Virus record (IMG/VR): IMGVR_UViG_3300013010_000039
Coordinates: 1 to 32,693 of that record
Length of the DNA stretch: 32,693 bases
Strand: one strand, 5' to 3'
Source: a virus
Shown here: one piece after another, positions 22,838-29,372 of the stretch
How positions within the stretch are numbered: the first letter of the stretch is position 1
Layout: every line of letters starts with the position of its first letter
Notes under the pieces: generated by a model
Database searches by the model: none
What the model was told of the DNA's origin: nothing
Seen by the model: the letters and a program-made list of their open reading frames with translations, nothing else
Position numbers and translations under genes: made by a program

Positions 22838-22885
22838 TTCATAAATTACATAGGTAAGATTAGCAAGATTGTTAATTATAATTAA
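22838..22885 (-). promoter_or_regulatory. Promoter for the ParB-to-terminase operon, with palindromic motif
   Basis: On the minus strand, TTGCTA (22866-22861) and TATGAA (22843-22838) are 17 bases apart. The motif TTAATTATAATTAAC (22885-22871) lies four bases upstream of the -35. TTGGGAGTTATTAA before the ATG at 22812 supplies the ribosome site. This is one of several promoters sharing the motif. Confidence 0.6.
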
Positions 22886-22889
22886 TAAA

Positions 22890-22917
22890 CCCCTCTCCGA
22901 TTGGGGACGGAGAGGGG
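22890..22917 (-). terminator. Strong GC hairpin upstream of the ParB operon
   Basis: CCCCTCTCCG and CGGAGAGGGG pair perfectly over ten bases around an eight-base loop. On the minus strand the stem is followed by TTTATTAATT, so it would end transcripts coming from the replication genes on the right before the ParB promoter. Confidence 0.75.
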
Positions 22918-22980
22918 GAGCTTATGTCTGGGAGGAAAGCTCTAAGGGCAGAAAGGAAAAAACTACCCCCTTTTTTTCCA

Positions 22981-23382
22981 TTACCATTTTTTAGCTAAGT
23001 TAGCCATCATTTCCTGCGATATGCGTTTGCGCTCCTCTGCATCTTGGCTCTTGCGCGGCGCAGCTTCGATTTGAGTGCGAGGTTGAGCCTCAATGTATCT
23101 CTTACGGTTATTTATGACTATCTGCCTTACAAGGCCCTCATGTGGCCTCTTGGACGGGTATTCTATGAGATACTGCGAACAGGCTTTGGTGATTTCACCC
23201 GCTGTAAAATCCTGAAGCATATCCATCCATCCCAACAGAATGTCACGCTTTACAATTTCATCTTGTGGCATTTGAAAAAACCTGCCCATAAGAGCCTGTG
23301 CCTTTATTGCAATGAAAGCGCGATGCTTGGTAAGTGTATCATCATCCATAACCTTAGATTGCAGGGCTGGTAAATTACTCAT
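22981..23382 (-). CDS. Replication-associated protein candidate, unknown family
   Basis: A 133-residue helical protein. It begins MSNLPALQSKVMDDDTLTKH and has WMDMLQDFTAGEITKACSQY, then SKRPHEGLVRQIVINNRKRY. Its ATG overlaps the stop of the O-like initiator gene, the place where lambda-type phages encode a helicase loader or partner. No Walker motif is present, so it is not a DnaC-type ATPase. A role as replisome organiser partner is inferred from position. Confidence 0.6.
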   Translation of the reverse strand: MSNLPALQSKVMDDDTLTKHRAFIAIKAQALMGRFFQMPQDEIVKRDILLGWMDMLQDFTAGEITKACSQYLIEYPSKRPHEGLVRQIVINNRKRYIEAQPRTQIEAAPRKSQDAEERKRISQEMMANLAKKW

Positions 23383-24029
23383 CGGCTTACCCTCGCAAGA
23401 TCATTTACCATATCTCGAAACATATGGTCTATGCCGTTTTGCTGTGGAGCCTCAATATCATCATGCCACCTTTCTCCATTAAGCCAAGTGCTGAGATGTG
23501 GGATAAATTTGCTATCCTTGCCAACCAAGCTGTCAATGTATTGAGAAAGCAATTTGCAAAGCTCTCTTTCATCAATCTTTTTGATTGCCTTGGCCCACGC
23601 TTTTTCTGCATGGCCCTTTCCAACTTTCCTTGGATAAGCCAACCAAGCGTCATTGAACATATTAGGTTCATTTACATGGTTAATACTTACATGGTTATTG
23701 GTGTCCAGATTTTGGATAGGGGGGTGTCCAGATTTTGGATAGCCCCCATCCAGATTTTGGATACCCATGTTAAGATCATATTCGTTTGAGGTTTGCTGCC
23801 CGTTTTCTCTGGCTCTACCTTTGCGCTTGATAAGCCCTCTAAGCTCAAGTGCAGACAGATGTGTAAACACAGAGCTTGTGGACATATTGCAGTCCGCAGC
23901 TAATTTCTTTGTGCTAGGGAAACATCCCATGTCTGGATTGTGTCTATCTGATAACATCAGCAAAACTATTTTTTGTGATGGTGTTAGGTCTGGCTGGTGC
24001 AATGCCCAAACTACAGCCTTCATGCTCAT
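23379..24029 (-). CDS. Replication initiator, lambda O-like (winged HTH + C-terminal interaction domain)
   Basis: A 216-residue protein. The N-terminal winged HTH (HTH_36 type) has LTPSQKIVLLMLSDRHNPDM, FPSTKKLAADCNMSTSSVFT and HLSALELRGLIKRKGR. The linker is encoded by a repeat-rich region. The C-terminal part has AWLAYPRKVGKGHAEKAWAK and IPHLSTWLNGERWHDD, found in many phage O-like replication proteins. It should bind iterons and recruit the host helicase. Three 15-bp iterons lie inside the gene, in the linker, as in lambda ori. AAAGGAC precedes the ATG. Confidence 0.85.
   Translation of the reverse strand: MSMKAVVWALHQPDLTPSQKIVLLMLSDRHNPDMGCFPSTKKLAADCNMSTSSVFTHLSALELRGLIKRKGRARENGQQTSNEYDLNMGIQNLDGGYPKSGHPPIQNLDTNNHVSINHVNEPNMFNDAWLAYPRKVGKGHAEKAWAKAIKKIDERELCKLLSQYIDSLVGKDSKFIPHLSTWLNGERWHDDIEAPQQNGIDHMFRDMVNDLARVSR
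23672..23763. repeat. Iteron cluster inside the initiator gene (putative replication origin)
   Basis: Three exact copies of TCCAGATTTTGGATA lie at 23704-23718, 23727-23741 and 23749-23763 (spacing 23 and 22 bp). Next to them are two copies of TTACATGGTTA (23672-23682 and 23687-23697) in an AT-richer stretch. The arrangement of short iterons within the O-like coding sequence, beside a melt-prone stretch, is that of lambda-type origins. Confidence 0.7.
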
Positions 24030-24082
24030 TTTTATGTCCTTTCTCTTGTCCTATAACCTATTTATAGAAAGCGATGCAAAAA

Positions 24083-24181
24083 TCAACTTTTATATTGTAC
24101 TTGAGAAGCCATGAGTGTATATGAGCAGTCATAGGTAGACTGCTGCTCGCTTTCGCCCTTTACTAGAAGCCCTGCGCCCAT
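24083..24181 (-). CDS. 32-residue leader-region ORF (candidate)
   Basis: The ATG at 24181 is preceded by AAAGGACAAGAGAC, the same ribosome-site style as other genes here. The peptide starts MGAGLLVKGESEQQSTYD and stops 53 bases before the initiator gene. The DNA also folds as a hairpin (GCAGTC/GACTGC around 24125-24143), so the region may instead act as untranslated leader. Low confidence. Confidence 0.3.
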   Translation of the reverse strand: MGAGLLVKGESEQQSTYDCSYTLMASQVQYKS

Positions 24182-24209
24182 GTCTCTTGTCCTTTCATCG
24201 CGCGGGGCT

Positions 24210-24392
24210 TCATTTATTTTTATAAAAATACTCAGACAGCTTTTCCAAAGTAAGCAATGATGGGTTTCCATCATTCTTACGTATGCGAGAAAGAGACATA
24301 TAAGTAAGACCGCATTTCTCAGCTACATATGATAATCTGCGGTCAATCAGCTTTTTGCGAACTTGCTCTGCCGTTAGTAATTTTACATTCAT
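24210..24392 (-). CDS. Small HTH repressor (XRE/Cro-like)
   Basis: 60 residues from ATG 24392, chosen for the GGAG site eight bases upstream. An upstream extension of the frame crosses the promoter region and is not believed. VRKKLIDRRLSYVAEKCGLT, then YMSLSRIRKNDGNPSLLTLE, is a compact XRE-type HTH. It is transcribed divergently from the early recombination operon with an 11-bp inverted repeat between them, so it probably represses one or both directions. Confidence 0.8.
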   Translation of the reverse strand: MNVKLLTAEQVRKKLIDRRLSYVAEKCGLTYMSLSRIRKNDGNPSLLTLEKLSEYFYKNK

Positions 24393-24404
24393 TTTTGTCT
24401 CCAA

Positions 24405-24465
24405 AGTTAAATTATTCACTTTTCTCTTTACAATGCTTAAAGCTATCATTAAAAATTGTAAAGAG
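24405..24465. promoter_or_regulatory. Divergent promoter/operator with perfect 11-bp inverted repeat
   Basis: CTCTTTACAAT (24424-24434) and ATTGTAAAGAG (24455-24465) are perfect arms 20 bases apart. Each arm holds a TTTACA -35 box facing inward, with -10-like TAAAAA (rightward) and TAAGCA (leftward) 17 bases on, so the two promoters overlap. GTTAAATTATTCAC (24405-24418), a variant of the distributed motif, lies between the leftward promoter and the repressor start. Confidence 0.7.
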
Positions 24466-24489
24466 CTAATAAGGACAGGAGCGCTTAAT

Positions 24490-24693
24490 ATGACAAATAC
24501 ACCAATACACTTTATTAGGGCCACCATAGCCAATAAAATTGCCAACAGGGGCACCAAGCTGGTTGAGCAAGCCATCTCTGGAGCCATTACGCACCAAGAA
24601 TACCTTGCGGATCAATTCCCAGCAGATGCAATTTCATTTATTGAAAAAGCAATAACACAGGCAATTGATGACTTTGAGGGGAAAAAGAAATGA
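24490..24693 (+). CDS. Small protein, first gene of the early plus-strand operon
   Basis: 67 residues from ATG 24490 with GGAG eight bases upstream. The start MTNTPIHFIRATIANKIANR is followed by helical sequence ending in a Lys tail. The stop overlaps the next ATG (ATGA). It precedes the Gp157-like, ERF and SSB genes, so it is probably an early protein. No family is recognised. Confidence 0.6.
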   Translation: MTNTPIHFIRATIANKIANRGTKLVEQAISGAITHQEYLADQFPADAISFIEKAITQAIDDFEGKKK

Positions 24694-25172
24694 GACTCAA
24701 TTCATCTATGCTTACATATATGGCAGAAGAGCTTGCGCCGTACTCAGAAGAGTTAGAAGTATTCTGGGACACACTGGATGGTGAAACAGATGTAATGGAC
24801 ATTGTAACCAGCGTTTTAACCGAGATTAATGAGACTGAAGCTGGGATGATTGCATGTCACGAAATGGCTAAGAGGTACTCAGAGCGTAGATCGTTACTTG
24901 ATGCGCGTAAGGTTCGATTAAACAAAATGCTCAAAACCATTTTACTTTGCGCCAATCAATCAAAAATTCCCCATCCGTTGGCAACAGTATCGCTTCGCAA
25001 GGGAACGGAGAGTGTAGCAATAATTAACGAAAAGGAGATACCATCACAATTATGCAAGATTACCGTCACGCCAGATAAGGCAGAAATAAAAAAACAACTC
25101 AAAGCGGGTGTTCAGATTGACGGGGCCGAATTGGTCACTGGACCTCAAACTATATCAATAAGGATGAAATGA
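24690..25172 (+). CDS. Siphovirus Gp157 family protein
   Basis: A 160-residue protein. An N-terminal helix pair is followed by a coiled coil with ETEAGMIACHEMAKRYSERR and SLLDARKVRLNKMLKTILL, then LATVSLRKGTESVAIINEKE and IPSQLCKITVTPDKAEIKKQ, then GAELVTGPQTISIR. That order is the Gp157 family pattern (phages Sfi21-like and many others), typically found with ERF/RecT and SSB genes. Its molecular role is not settled; a link to recombination is by association. Coupled to both neighbours. Confidence 0.85.
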   Translation: MRLNSSMLTYMAEELAPYSEELEVFWDTLDGETDVMDIVTSVLTEINETEAGMIACHEMAKRYSERRSLLDARKVRLNKMLKTILLCANQSKIPHPLATVSLRKGTESVAIINEKEIPSQLCKITVTPDKAEIKKQLKAGVQIDGAELVTGPQTISIRMK

Positions 25173-25801
25173 TGTCTGACAATGGACCAATAGAAAGTAT
25201 TAAAGCCTTTGCTTTAGCACAGGCGCAAATGGGTTCTGCATTTAAAAATGCAAAAAATCCATTTTTGAAAAACAAATATGCTGATCTTACTGCAATACAA
25301 AATGCTGTTTATCCAGCATTTCACGCAAACGAATTTGTAATTTTGCAAACACCCGGGAAAGATGAGTTTGGGGCGTTTGTAGAAACACAATTTATTCATA
25401 TCTCTGGAGATGAATTTTCTGGAAAAGTTTACCTTGAATATAAGGCTAACGATATGCAGTCATTTGGGGGTGCTATTACCTATGCGCGTAGATATGGACT
25501 AGCCTCGATATCAGGCGTTCCTATTGAAGATGATGATGGAAATGCAGCAACGGGCCGCATGGCTCCTAACAGGGCTCAAATCGTCGCTACGCCAGTGCCA
25601 GAGGAAAAACCTAGCCCGGTTCATAGGGGGGTGCGCTTGATGAAGTTTTTAGATGGTTATGAAGTAACTGAGAAAAAACTTACAGCTACCCTTAAAGAAG
25701 CGGATGAAGTAATTGCACTCATAAAAGTAGAAGATGCTGAGTATGCGGGGCGAATTCAAACAAAACTTGACTATAAAAAATCAGAATTGGGAATGATATA
25801 A
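25169..25801 (+). CDS. ERF-family single-strand annealing protein
   Basis: A 210-residue protein. KNAKNPFLKNKYADLTAIQN, then FVILQTPGKDEFGAFVETQF and IHISGDEF, and finally MQSFGGAITYARRYGLASIS, are the hallmarks of ERF annealases (P22 Erf). The C-terminal 70 residues are a variable linker and helical tail. It anneals complementary single strands in phage recombination and genome circularisation, here beside SSB, HNH and RusA. The ATG overlaps the Gp157 stop; a second ATG follows directly. Confidence 0.9.
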   Translation: MMSDNGPIESIKAFALAQAQMGSAFKNAKNPFLKNKYADLTAIQNAVYPAFHANEFVILQTPGKDEFGAFVETQFIHISGDEFSGKVYLEYKANDMQSFGGAITYARRYGLASISGVPIEDDDGNAATGRMAPNRAQIVATPVPEEKPSPVHRGVRLMKFLDGYEVTEKKLTATLKEADEVIALIKVEDAEYAGRIQTKLDYKKSELGMI

Positions 25802-26181
25802 TGAAACAGATAACAATATTCGGTAACTGCGCCAAGGATGCAGAGGTTCGCCAAACCCAAAATGGTCAGGAAGTTTGCGGCTTTGATATTGCCGTAAATG
25901 ACAGACGTACCAAAGAAACATATTGGTTCAGCGTATCATATTGGGGAAAACCGGGGGCGGCTGTCGCCCCTTACCTCCGCAAAGGACAGCCTGTTGTGGT
26001 CTCCGGTGAATTCTCTTGGCGCGAATACAATGACAAAAAGTATTTGCAAGTAAATGCGAATAGTGTGGCCCTTGCTGGGAAAAACTCAAGTGATCCACAC
26101 CCAACCAAAGAGACCGCCGGAACTGAGCATCCAAGCCAATATGCCTCAGATCAAGAGCTAGATGACTATATTCCGTTTTGA
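25801..26181 (+). CDS. ssb: Single-stranded DNA-binding protein
   Basis: A 126-residue OB-fold protein. MKQITIFGNCAKDAEVRQTQ is the first strand pair, YWFSVSYWGKPGAAVAPYLR the core, and GQPVVVSGEFSWREYNDKKY the last strands. It ends in an acidic tip DDYIPF that recruits partners, as in bacterial SSB. Slightly short for SSB because the linker is reduced. It protects ssDNA in replication and ERF-mediated annealing. The start overlaps the ERF stop by one base. Confidence 0.93.
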   Translation: MKQITIFGNCAKDAEVRQTQNGQEVCGFDIAVNDRRTKETYWFSVSYWGKPGAAVAPYLRKGQPVVVSGEFSWREYNDKKYLQVNANSVALAGKNSSDPHPTKETAGTEHPSQYASDQELDDYIPF

Positions 26182-26582
26182 GCGAAAAGCCCAAAATAAC
26201 CGTAAAGCTGGTTAATGGTGAATTTCAGCCCTGTTCCGCATTTGATGCGGAGCAGTTGGCCCTTGCCAAGAACGGAACGGAATTTGATTTGATTTTACGA
26301 TCCAAAAGATCGGAGCCACATCACAAGCTGTATTGGACAATTCTTGGCAGGGCTTGCAAAGCAACAGGGAAATGGCCGAACTCAGACAATCTGCATCGCG
26401 AGCTAAAAATGGCCTGTGGCTATTACCAAACGGTTGTCAGTGAATTTGGTGGCATTTACTATTTCCCAGACACAATCGCCATGAACAAAATGAACCAACA
26501 AGAATTCAATGAATTCTTTGAAGCCGCAATGGCCAAACTTTCAGAGGCTATAGGAGTAGACCCAATGGAGTTATTGAAATGA
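26178..26582 (+). CDS. NinB/DUF1367-like recombination accessory protein (candidate)
   Basis: 134 residues, starting at a TTG that overlaps the SSB stop (TTGA). It contains RSKRSEPHHKLYWTILGRAC, WPNSDNLHRELKMACGYYQT, IAMNKMNQQEFNEFFEAAMA. The pattern 'H-x-LYW...L', an aromatic core and the 'M-x-QEFNEFF' helix is seen in phage proteins described as DUF1367 or NinB/Orf-like, which sit in recombination modules. The exact family is unsure. Lambda NinB replaces host RecFOR in phage recombination, which would fit the neighbours. Confidence 0.55.
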   Translation: MSEKPKITVKLVNGEFQPCSAFDAEQLALAKNGTEFDLILRSKRSEPHHKLYWTILGRACKATGKWPNSDNLHRELKMACGYYQTVVSEFGGIYYFPDTIAMNKMNQQEFNEFFEAAMAKLSEAIGVDPMELLK

Positions 26583-26803
26583 GGAAGTGCAGAGAACGCG
26601 TCAGAGACGAGGATACTTTGATGGTACTTCATTTAACTGAAAACGAAGGATGGTCATGCAAAGCCGCTGGTCAGCAATGCGGAATGACTAAAAACGCAGT
26701 TATTGGTATTAAGCATAGGATCAGGAAGACTCAATACTGCTTTGATGGATGTCGTAACCCCAATAATATGGATTATGCACTACAGCCTTTATGGTGGGCT
26801 TAA
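26579..26803 (+). CDS. GcrA-like HTH protein
   Basis: 74 residues, coupled to the previous gene by ATGA. GWSCKAAGQQCGMTKNAVIG, then IKHRIRKTQY, closely follows the GcrA DNA-binding helix (TRNAVIGK-x-HRL) that controls methylation-sensitive cell-cycle promoters in alphaproteobacteria. The protein lacks the full GcrA sigma70-binding C-terminus and instead ends in a short Cys/Trp-rich tail. It might redirect host or phage transcription during replication. Family similarity is by motif only. Confidence 0.6.
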   Translation: MRKCRERVRDEDTLMVLHLTENEGWSCKAAGQQCGMTKNAVIGIKHRIRKTQYCFDGCRNPNNMDYALQPLWWA

Positions 26804-26969
26804 TTTATAGATGATTAATTTAATCTGTGAGCAGTATGCATATCATAGTACATTATGAACTATATATGACAAAAGCGTGGAGTTTTGTTTTTCTTCCACA
26901 TTGTTGGTATTTTTTTGTTATTTAATAATGAATTATTTAATCAAAAAGTATAATTGCAGCCATTCTGTA

Positions 26970-27209
26970 GCCATTTTTTTAAAAATATACTGCGATAACG
27001 TAAAACTCGTTAAAAAAAATAAGTGTAAATAAGATTATTTCAAAAAATGAAAAACTCTGCTAAAAAAATAAGTATGAACCATTTTATTTTAAGAAACGTA
27101 AAACTCGTTAAAAAAAATAAGTATGAAATGTTTTTTCCAAAAAATGAAAAACTTGTTTTAGAATTTACATACAATACATTTTATTTTTAAAGGTTGGAAA
27201 CTCGTTAAA
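26970..27209 (+). repeat. Tandem array of degenerate ~49 bp units (array 2) in a 406-bp non-coding stretch
   Basis: The block 26804-27209 has no convincing gene. Units begin at about 27005, 27054, 27103, 27151 and 27200 (steps of 49, 49, 48, 49 bp). They share AAAACTCGTTAAAAAAAAT or GAAAAACTCTGCTAAAAAAA, then ATAAGTATGAA, then a T-rich stretch. Units 1 and 3 are nearly identical for 30 bases. The last partial unit runs into the HNH start codon. A related array on the other strand lies at 10640-10840. Confidence 0.8.
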
Positions 27210-27512
27210 ATGTGGTCAAACCCCAAAAAACCAAAGGAAAAGAAAGATGGAAACTATCTGCAAGAGGTGCGGAGGAAGAGGTGTTGTATTTGTGAGCAAT
27301 TTGGAGAAGTCCAGCAGAGCCCAACAACGGCGCACCACCCGATACATGATCGGTTTTCTCGTGCGAAGCGAGGCGACAGAACTGCGATCCCGCTTTGCGA
27401 GGGTCATCACCAAGGTCTTTGGGATAAAAGCAAAGTAGCCATTCACAAAGAGCCTAAGAAATGGCGTGAACTTTATGGCGCTGACTGGGAATACTCTAGT
27501 AACAGATCATAA
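27210..27512 (+). CDS. HNH nuclease, Ref/DUF968-like
   Basis: A 100-residue basic protein. RRKRCCICEQFGEVQQSPTT, then AHHPIHDRF, then DRTAIPLCEGHHQGLW and AIHKEPKKWRELYGADWEY. The two Cys, the AHH pair and the C-x-x-HH end form a beta-beta-alpha metal finger as in phage recombination-linked HNH nucleases (P1 Ref, DUF968). Its start codon lies in the last unit of the repeat array. Its last 40 bases overlap the convergent phosphomannomutase-like gene. Nicking or cutting of phage recombination intermediates is likely. Confidence 0.75.
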   Translation: MWSNPKKPKEKKDGNYLQEVRRKRCCICEQFGEVQQSPTTAHHPIHDRFSRAKRGDRTAIPLCEGHHQGLWDKSKVAIHKEPKKWRELYGADWEYSSNRS

Positions 27513-28195
27513 GTTTCTCGCCAATCATTAACCTGATGCACATGATCTAGGTTTTTAGCTAATGGATAATCGTTACCACCCTTTTGCGTCTGATCGCCAA
27601 AAAATACTGCTGTGCTTGGATCATGTAAGTATTTCAAGGTTTTTTTCTTTGATATATTGCTATGGCTTATATCAATTCCAGTTTGTCCTGCTATCCTTGC
27701 TACGGCCTTTGCACCCATCTTATTATTAAATTTGGAACAGATATTCTTGCGTTCACCTGAAACCATATCCCAAGCTATATATTGCTTCCTCTGTATTGAA
27801 GAATAATTCTTTCCAAGAATACTAAAATTGCACATTCCAACCCTTTCATCAAAATGATGCCCCGTTTTGAATGGGAATTTACTGCCGTGCAAAAAATCTT
27901 CTAAATATTTTTTGTTAAATTTACTGAGTGTAAAACAAGATTTGGAAATTTCTCTTCCCTGTTTCAATACATGCCCACCGCCAGAGTTAATCATATACTC
28001 CGCAGCCATACAAATATCGTTACCAAGCTGACGCACTGTTGTTTGATAAGCTGCGCCCGTAACTATGTAGCATTTATTATTAAGGAAAAAATTGTGCAAA
28101 AATTTCCGAAAACTTGGCTCAATACCCAATGAACTTTCTACTAAAGTTCCATCGACATCAAAGATGAATTGGTTCATCCCACTGTATTTTGACAT
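27473..28195 (-). CDS. HAD-family phosphomannomutase-like protein
   Basis: 240 residues from ATG 28195 with AGGAGGAG seven bases upstream. FIFDVDGTLVESS is HAD motif I (Asp nucleophile), CYIVTGAA motif II, SKKKTLKYL motif III and VFFGDQTQKGGNDYPLAKNL motif IV. RVGMCNFSILGKNYSSIQRK resembles the substrate-binding loop of eukaryote-type phosphomannomutases. It would interconvert hexose phosphates or act as a sugar phosphatase. This could feed sugars to the glycosyltransferase in the 21-kb region. Overlaps RusA at its start and HNH at its end. Confidence 0.75.
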   Translation of the reverse strand: MSKYSGMNQFIFDVDGTLVESSLGIEPSFRKFLHNFFLNNKCYIVTGAAYQTTVRQLGNDICMAAEYMINSGGGHVLKQGREISKSCFTLSKFNKKYLEDFLHGSKFPFKTGHHFDERVGMCNFSILGKNYSSIQRKQYIAWDMVSGERKNICSKFNNKMGAKAVARIAGQTGIDISHSNISKKKTLKYLHDPSTAVFFGDQTQKGGNDYPLAKNLDHVHQVNDWRETYDLLLEYSQSAP

Positions 28196-28601
28196 GGACG
28201 TGCTCCTCCTGACCTACATCACAATATCTTTTAAATGCTGAGAGGTGCCACACTGCGGCATCATCGGAATAGACAATATCATTACATCCGTCCAGAATTG
28301 ACTTACAAAGATTATCTAAATCAGGCTTGCCCGGTATTCTGGAACCCGTCTCGCACTCAAGTCTTTTTGCTTTTGAATACGACTTGGGTATCTCAAACAA
28401 AAAGGTCATTATTACACTGACCCGACGATCTGTTTTTTGCAGCCTCGCGGTCTGCATGGCGATCCACGCGGCCTGTTTAACCTTTACCTCGTAGTCTTTG
28501 GTTTCCGCAGGAGTGTATGCGTGACCAAACTTTGAAAACCTTGGGCGTGCCTTGGCCTTTGGTTTACCGGTAACTTTAAACTCACAAGTCTTGATTGCCA
28601 T
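28158..28601 (-). CDS. RusA-type Holliday junction resolvase
   Basis: 147 residues from ATG 28601 (GGAG nine bases upstream; a TTG five codons earlier is less likely). FKVTGKPKAKARPRFSKFGH and AYTPAETKDYEVKVKQ open the fold, then SRIPGKPDLDNLCKSILDGC carries the catalytic Asp cluster and NDIVYSDDAAVWHLSAFKRY the last Asp. This is the RusA signature. It resolves or debranches recombination junctions before packaging. The stop is 38 bases inside the HAD gene. Confidence 0.92.
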   Translation of the reverse strand: MAIKTCEFKVTGKPKAKARPRFSKFGHAYTPAETKDYEVKVKQAAWIAMQTARLQKTDRRVSVIMTFLFEIPKSYSKAKRLECETGSRIPGKPDLDNLCKSILDGCNDIVYSDDAAVWHLSAFKRYCDVGQEEHVHVKIQWDEPIHL

Positions 28602-28677
28602 ATATAAGCACTCCAATCTTCATGACCGCAATATATTGGTTCTAAAAATAAAGACCATCCCCTTTTTTCACATAAAT

Positions 28678-28728
28678 GTTAAATAATGTAAAATAGGTGT
28701 TGACTATGTTAACAGGAAGGGCTATTGT
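28678..28728 (+). promoter_or_regulatory. Plus-strand promoter for the small-gene operon
   Basis: TTGACT (28700-28705) and TATTGT (28723-28728) are 17 bases apart. GTTAAATAATGTAAA (28678-28692), a weaker copy of the distributed motif, ends seven bases upstream of the -35, and GTTAAC lies inside the spacer. Transcription would start about 20 bases before the ATG at 28757. Confidence 0.6.
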
Positions 28729-28756
28729 CAATTATAGGCAATGGAAAGGACAAGCC

Positions 28757-28906
28757 ATGATTACCGGAGAAAAACTTTTTGACACGCTGGAAGCCGCAAT
28801 TAATTGGGGCAAAATTATAGCCGAAGGAACTGGCTGGAAATACAAAGGCGCGGCTGTAATAACCGTTGATGGAAAGCTGCAATACGCACCAAGATGGGAG
28901 TACTGA
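28757..28906 (+). CDS. 49-residue protein, unknown function
   Basis: ATG 28757 is chosen because AAAGGA lies six bases upstream and because the longer frame would start at the promoter. The sequence MITGEKLFDTLEAAINWGKI, then AEGTGWKYKGAAVITVDGKL, suggests helix-strand-strand. First gene of a five-gene plus-strand operon that ends at 29880. No family is recognised. Confidence 0.55.
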   Translation: MITGEKLFDTLEAAINWGKIIAEGTGWKYKGAAVITVDGKLQYAPRWEY

Positions 28907-28908
28907 TC

Positions 28909-29055
28909 TTGGACAAGCTGACTGCATACGCAATTTGCGATTATTTTGACAGCAATATGAATGTGACCATTGAGCAGGTCGCTAGAAAATTTAACGTAAC
29001 CAAGGCCGAGGCCAAAAAGGTCTTAATGGACCAAGCATGGGGAGACTTAAAATGA
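28909..29055 (+). CDS. 48-residue HTH-like protein
   Basis: Starts at a TTG at 28909 with GGAG eight bases upstream; the stop overlaps the next ATG. MDKLTAYAICDYFDSNMNVT, then IEQVARKFNVTKAEAKKVLM, reads as a short helix followed by a helix-turn-helix. It may bind DNA. It is below common gene-finder limits, but the ribosome site and coupling support it. Confidence 0.5.
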   Translation: MDKLTAYAICDYFDSNMNVTIEQVARKFNVTKAEAKKVLMDQAWGDLK

Positions 29056-29360
29056 AGGTGTATTCTGACGAGGGCAATTTTGAGTTACGCTGGGAGCCTA
29101 CAAAATACAAAACGAAGGCGGCAGCAGCCAAAGCTCTTTACAAGGCTCTGTGCGCCCACTGCAAGGCTCTGGGGATGGACCCTGAAGCGGAAGTATGGAT
29201 CAAATCGCCATCCCAAAGCGAAGACCACGGATATGTAGGAAAAGTATGGCATGTTTGCTGGGAAAGCGGACCCTTTGATTGGGCTGTGAGCGTCTTTGCA
29301 AACGGAGAGTGGGGCCACTGCGAAACGTATTGGGGCTTTGACTTGGCACTTTACGAGTAA
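29052..29360 (+). CDS. Conserved phage-type protein, unknown function
   Basis: 102 residues from ATG 29052 (GGGGAG seven bases upstream, ATGA overlap). An N-terminal strand (MKVYSDEGNFELRWEPTKYK), a helix with many Ala and Lys (KAAAAKALYKALCAHCKALG), then a Trp-rich region with VWHVCWESGPFDWAVSVFAN. The aromatic, acidic second half looks like a small single domain. Unknown role. Confidence 0.6.
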   Translation: MKVYSDEGNFELRWEPTKYKTKAAAAKALYKALCAHCKALGMDPEAEVWIKSPSQSEDHGYVGKVWHVCWESGPFDWAVSVFANGEWGHCETYWGFDLALYE

Positions 29361-29372
29361 GGGGGAATTATT

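Noticed and set aside
24210-24587. Long (125-residue) version of the HTH repressor
   Set aside because: The extra N-terminus crosses the divergent promoter and inverted repeat and is a hydrophobic translation of the antisense of the 24490 gene. The ATG at 24392 has a clear ribosome site.
26970-27209. CRISPR array
   Set aside because: The ~49-bp periodicity lacks identical direct repeats separated by unique spacers. Units drift throughout and no cas gene is present.
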